From assembly GCA_964368605.1 (NCBI GenBank), contig CAYJBP010000115.1, positions 1 through 7,086 on the forward strand: 7,086 bases of DNA, in the 5' to 3' direction. The position numbers were made by a program, and so were the translations under genes. Source of the stretch: CAYJBP01 sp964368605 (GTDB lineage: Bacteria; Bacillota; Dehalobacteriia; UBA4068). Positions 4,540 to 7,086 of this stretch are shown here, in pieces. Every line of letters starts with the position of its first letter. Position 1 is the first letter of the stretch. Below the pieces are notes generated by a model. That model saw only the letters and a list, made by a program, of their open reading frames with translations, did no database searches and was not told the origin of the DNA.

Positions 4540-7018
4540 TAATTATTTGCAATTAAAAATAACCGCCCCTGCCACCGCCGAAGAATTACTAAGCTTTATT
4601 TTGTTTGGCTTAGGTGCCGAGGGTTTGGAAATTGAAGATCCCTCAATCATCGCCCATCATTTAGAGCAGGGCACTTGGGATGCTTCGGTTTTTGATTTGG
4701 CAGATTTGGAATTAGGTCAAATCATAATCAAAGCTAATTTAGAGCCTGATTTTGATTTAGCTGCCCTAAAGGATCAAATCGGGCAATACTGCCCTAATCA
4801 GCCAATTAAGCTTGAAACTGCGCTTAAGCCCAATCAGGATTGGCTTAATACTTGGCGCGAGTATTTTCCTTTATTGCCGATAGGCGAGCGGCTTTTGATT
4901 AGCCCCTATTGGCTAAATCCGCCTTTAAATCAGGAACGAGCCGTGGTAAAAATTGCGCCGGGCATGGCCTTTGGCACCGGCGACCATGCTACTACCGCCT
5001 TGGCCGCTAATTTACTGGAGCAATATTTGCAAACGGGGCAAAGGCTAATTGATATTGGTTGTGGCAGCGGCATTTTGGCCATTGCCGCCCTTAAGCTTGG
5101 TGCTGCCAAGGCTTTGGCCATTGATTATGATGCCCTATGCGCCCCTTCTATTGCCGAGCATCGGCAGCTAAATAATGTTAAGGAGCAGGATTTGCCTTTT
5201 ATTCAAGGCGATATTATTAGCGATAATGCCTTACAAAAGCAGGTTAGCGATTTTAAGGCCGACTTAATTATTAGCAATATTGTGGCCGATGTGCTGATGG
5301 CTATCGCCCCGTCTATTCATAATTATTTGCGGCCGCATAGTTTATGGCTGGTTTCGGGCATAATAAAAAGCAAAGAGCAGCAAATGCTGGCGGTTTGTGC
5401 GGCTAATGGCCTGGAAATTATCAAGCGGCTTGAGCAGGACGACTGGCTGGCCTTTGCCTTAAAATTAGCGGCCGATAAGCAGGATAGGGCCAGCTTAGCA
5501 ACAGGAAGCTTAGAAGCTACTAGCTTAGAAGCAACTAGCTTNNNNNNNNNNNNNNNNNNNNNNNNNNNNNNNNNNNNNNNNNNNNNNNNNNNNNNNNNNN
5601 NNNNNNNNNNNNNNNNNNNNNNNNNNNNNNNNNNNNNNNNNACTAGCTTAGAAGCAACTAGCTTGGAGGCAGCTAGTTTTGCCGTCCATAGTTTTGGTTG
5701 TAAGGTTAATCAAGAAGAGGCGGCGGCGATGGCCAATTTGCTAATTAAAGGCGGCTGGCAGCAGCTTAGCCCCGAGCAGCAAGTGGCGGCTTATGTTGTT
5801 AATACCTGTGCTGTAACCCAAACCGCAACCCGCAAGGCTCGATCTTTTTTGCGTTCTTTACGCCAAAGCCAACCTAAGGCCATAATTATTATTAGTGGTT
5901 GCTATGCCCAGCTAGAGGCTGAAATTTTAGCTAAAGACGGCTTGGCTGATATCATTATTGGCTTGGAGGAAAGAGCCGAGCTGCTGATGATTATCGACGA
6001 ATATCGGCAGCGCCGATTATTATGGCAGGCTGATCAGAGTGAGCAAATTGCAGCAATGCCGCCTTTAATTAAAGTAAGCGATATCAGGCAGGCCAAGCAG
6101 TTTAAAAATTTAGCCAATACCGTTCAAGATCGGGCCAGAGCCTTTTTAAAAATCGAGGATGGCTGTAATGCCTTTTGCCATTATTGCATTATCCCCTATG
6201 CTAGGGGAAGGGTGCGCTCTTTGGCCGCCCAAGAGGCCTTGGCACAAGCTAGAGGCCTTTTAGAGCAAGGGCATCGGGAAATTGTTTTAAGCGGCATCCA
6301 TATTGGGGTTTATGGCAGCGATTTAAAGCCAGCCACCAATTTGGCGGCCTTAATCGAGGATATGCTTAAGCTTAGCCCCGATTTTCGGCTGCGCTTGGGC
6401 TCTTTAGAGCCGCAGCATTTTAATCAGCAAATTTTCGACTTGCTGGCCGAGCATACCCAAATTTGCAATCATTTGCATATTCCGCTGCAATCCGGCTGCG
6501 ATAAAGTTCTGGCAGCCATGAACAGGCATTATAGCATTGCGGATTATGCCGAATTATGCCAAAAACTGCGGCAAATCAGGGCAGATATCGCCTTAACTTG
6601 CGATATTATCGTCGGCTACCCCGGCGAAACGGAAGAGGATTTTGAGCAAAGTTTGGCCTTTTGTCAAAAAATCGGCTTTGCCGGGATGCATATTTTCCCT
6701 TATTCGGCCAAAAAGGGCACAGTGGCCTATGGCTTGCTCAACCAGCATAGCAGGGCGGTTAAGGCTATACGCGCCAAAACTTTGCAAGAGGCCGCCCGGA
6801 AGATGGCCACCGATTATCGCCAAAAATTTGTCGATAAACGGCTCGATTTTTTGGCCGAACAAATTGTTAATATCGGCAATCAGGCTTATTATCAGGGATT
6901 AAGCAATAATTATTTGCCGATTTTAGTGCAAGCTAAGCAGGATTTATTTAAGCAAATTGTAATGGTAAAAATAATTGACCATAAGCAAGATTTTCTATAT
7001 GCCCAGCTTGACAATTAG
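4529..7018 (+). CDS. prmA-mtaB: PrmA-MtaB fusion: ribosomal protein L11 methyltransferase + tRNA t6A37 methylthiotransferase (contains assembly gap)
   Basis: This is one continuous frame of two complete enzymes. Residues 1-313 are PrmA, which uses S-adenosylmethionine to methylate ribosomal protein L11. They show the N-terminal L11-recognition region, GMAFGTGDHATT (145-156), SAM motif I IDIGCGSG (174-181), AIDYD (197-201) and ISNIVADVL (248-256). A Ser-Leu-Glu-Ala-Thr repeat linker with the 100-N gap follows. From residue 384 (counting the gap as 34 residues) to 829 is MtaB, the radical-SAM enzyme that turns t6A37 into ms2t6A37 in tRNA. The UPF0004 domain has auxiliary-cluster cysteines Cys391 (GCKVNQ), Cys427 (NTCAVT) and Cys458 (SGCYAQ). 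The radical-SAM triad is Cys546, Cys550, Cys553 (CNAFCHYC), followed by PYARGRVRS, HLHIPLQSG, and a C-terminal TRAM-like region. GCKVNQ and the IEDGCNAFCHYCIIPYARG block point to MtaB rather than MiaB or RimO. PrmA has no stop before the repeat and MtaB has no start after it, so fusion is favoured. Two genes meeting inside the gap remain possible. Confidence 0.85.
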   Translation: MKNNNYLQLKITAPATAEELLSFILFGLGAEGLEIEDPSIIAHHLEQGTWDASVFDLADLELGQIIIKANLEPDFDLAALKDQIGQYCPNQPIKLETALKPNQDWLNTWREYFPLLPIGERLLISPYWLNPPLNQERAVVKIAPGMAFGTGDHATTALAANLLEQYLQTGQRLIDIGCGSGILAIAALKLGAAKALAIDYDALCAPSIAEHRQLNNVKEQDLPFIQGDIISDNALQKQVSDFKADLIISNIVADVLMAIAPSIHNYLRPHSLWLVSGIIKSKEQQMLAVCAANGLEIIKRLEQDDWLAFALKLAADKQDRASLATGSLEATSLEATSXXXXXXXXXXXXXXXXXXXXXXXXXXXXXXXXXXTSLEATSLEAASFAVHSFGCKVNQEEAAAMANLLIKGGWQQLSPEQQVAAYVVNTCAVTQTATRKARSFLRSLRQSQPKAIIIISGCYAQLEAEILAKDGLADIIIGLEERAELLMIIDEYRQRRLLWQADQSEQIAAMPPLIKVSDIRQAKQFKNLANTVQDRARAFLKIEDGCNAFCHYCIIPYARGRVRSLAAQEALAQARGLLEQGHREIVLSGIHIGVYGSDLKPATNLAALIEDMLKLSPDFRLRLGSLEPQHFNQQIFDLLAEHTQICNHLHIPLQSGCDKVLAAMNRHYSIADYAELCQKLRQIRADIALTCDIIVGYPGETEEDFEQSLAFCQKIGFAGMHIFPYSAKKGTVAYGLLNQHSRAVKAIRAKTLQEAARKMATDYRQKFVDKRLDFLAEQIVNIGNQAYYQGLSNNYLPILVQAKQDLFKQIVMVKIIDHKQDFLYAQLDN
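5492..5674 (+). repeat. 15-bp in-frame minisatellite encoding SLEAT, spanning a 100-N gap
   Basis: The unit AGCTTAGAAGCAACT encodes Ser-Leu-Glu-Ala-Thr. Left of the gap: a diverged unit SLATG (5492-5506), SLEAT with GCT for GCA (5507-5521), a canonical unit (5522-5536), and the first five bases of another. Right of the gap: ACT, a canonical unit (5645-5659), and a diverged edge unit SLEAA with TTG GAG GCA GCT (5660-5674). Diverged outer and identical inner units are the usual mark of a tandem array growing from its middle. Any whole number of units needs a gap of 7 modulo 15, so the frame is kept (1 modulo 3, as the 100-N placeholder happens to be). The repeat begins right after the PrmA fold and ends right before the first MtaB strand (FAVHSFGCK). 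Confidence 0.88.
5542..5641. other. Assembly gap (100 N placeholder)
   Basis: There are exactly 100 undetermined bases between two stretches of the SLEAT repeat. Whole-unit continuity would need 7, 22, 37 and so on bases, or 97 or 112, but not 100, so the true length is different and unknown. Confidence 0.9.
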
Positions 7019-7036
7019 ACAAAAAAGCTTTATAAT
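7008..7036 (+). promoter_or_regulatory. Perfect-consensus SigA promoter for a gene beyond the right edge
   Basis: TTGACA (7008-7013) is followed after exactly 17 bp by TATAAT (7031-7036), a 12 of 12 match at optimal spacing. The -35 box lies within the last codons of the mtaB part, and transcription would begin near 7043 and run rightwards. No terminator separates mtaB from it, so the next gene may receive both read-through and its own strong transcript. Confidence 0.85.
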
Positions 7037-7070
7037 GACATCATACTAATAATTAAGACATCATACCAAT
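7037..7070 (+). repeat. 14-bp direct repeat with 20-bp period just after the promoter
   Basis: GACATCATACTAAT (7037-7050) and GACATCATACCAAT (7057-7070) differ at one base and are separated by AATTAA. The 20-bp period is about two helical turns, so both copies face the same side of the DNA. The first copy covers the predicted transcription start. Tandem operator half-sites for a repressor are the natural guess. A chance or slippage duplication is the alternative. Confidence 0.6.
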
Positions 7071-7086
7071 CTGCAATTAATTTAGC

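Noticed and set aside
4930..5121. 63-codon minus-strand frame
   Set aside because: It is antisense to the SAM-binding core of PrmA, with no ribosome binding site.
6593..6902. Overlapping frames on both strands (89 and 86 codons)
   Set aside because: Both overlap the conserved C-terminal part of MtaB in other frames and have no supporting signals.

Overview
The window reads as a chromosomal segment of a moderately AT-rich Bacillota (Firmicutes), probably Clostridia or Negativicutes. Supporting signs are strong AGGAGG ribosome binding sites, SigA-type TTGACA/TATAAT promoters, an S-layer-homology (SLH) surface protein, and a PrmA/MtaB locus of the kind common in Clostridia. I cannot place the genus. 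Two runs of exactly 100 N (1557-1656 and 5542-5641) are nominal gaps, so this is a draft or metagenome scaffold. Both gaps sit inside in-frame tandem repeats.

Layout. Bases 1-282 hold no convincing gene. They carry several hairpins and short repeats and end in a strong bidirectional terminator (244-280). Three minus-strand genes follow: an SLH/transglutaminase-like secreted protein (2789-4210), a membrane-anchored TPR protein (1494-2665, interrupted by the first gap), and an M20-family metallo-amidohydrolase (283-1446). The TPR gene has its own near-consensus promoter (2720-2748) and lies only 47 bp ahead of the amidohydrolase, so these two probably form an operon ending at the 244-280 terminator. 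The SLH gene has an extended -10 promoter in a 167-bp divergent intergenic region.

On the plus strand, a 53-codon gene for a small four-cysteine protein (4378-4539) overlaps by 11 bp the start of a long frame (4529-7018). That frame joins a complete ribosomal protein L11 methyltransferase (PrmA) to a complete tRNA t6A37 methylthiotransferase (MtaB). The join is a Ser-Leu-Glu-Ala-Thr pentapeptide repeat that contains the second gap. The repeat is in the same codon phase on both sides, the PrmA part has no stop before it, and the MtaB part has no start codon of its own after it. A true translation-modification fusion is therefore the best reading. The length of the gap, and whether it hides another gene such as rsmE, cannot be settled here.

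The window ends with a perfect TTGACA-N17-TATAAT promoter overlapping the last codons of the mtaB part. It is followed by a 14-bp direct repeat with 20-bp period, which suggests a regulated gene just beyond the right edge. Functionally the plus strand is about modifying the translation apparatus, and the minus strand is about the cell envelope and peptide or amide hydrolysis.
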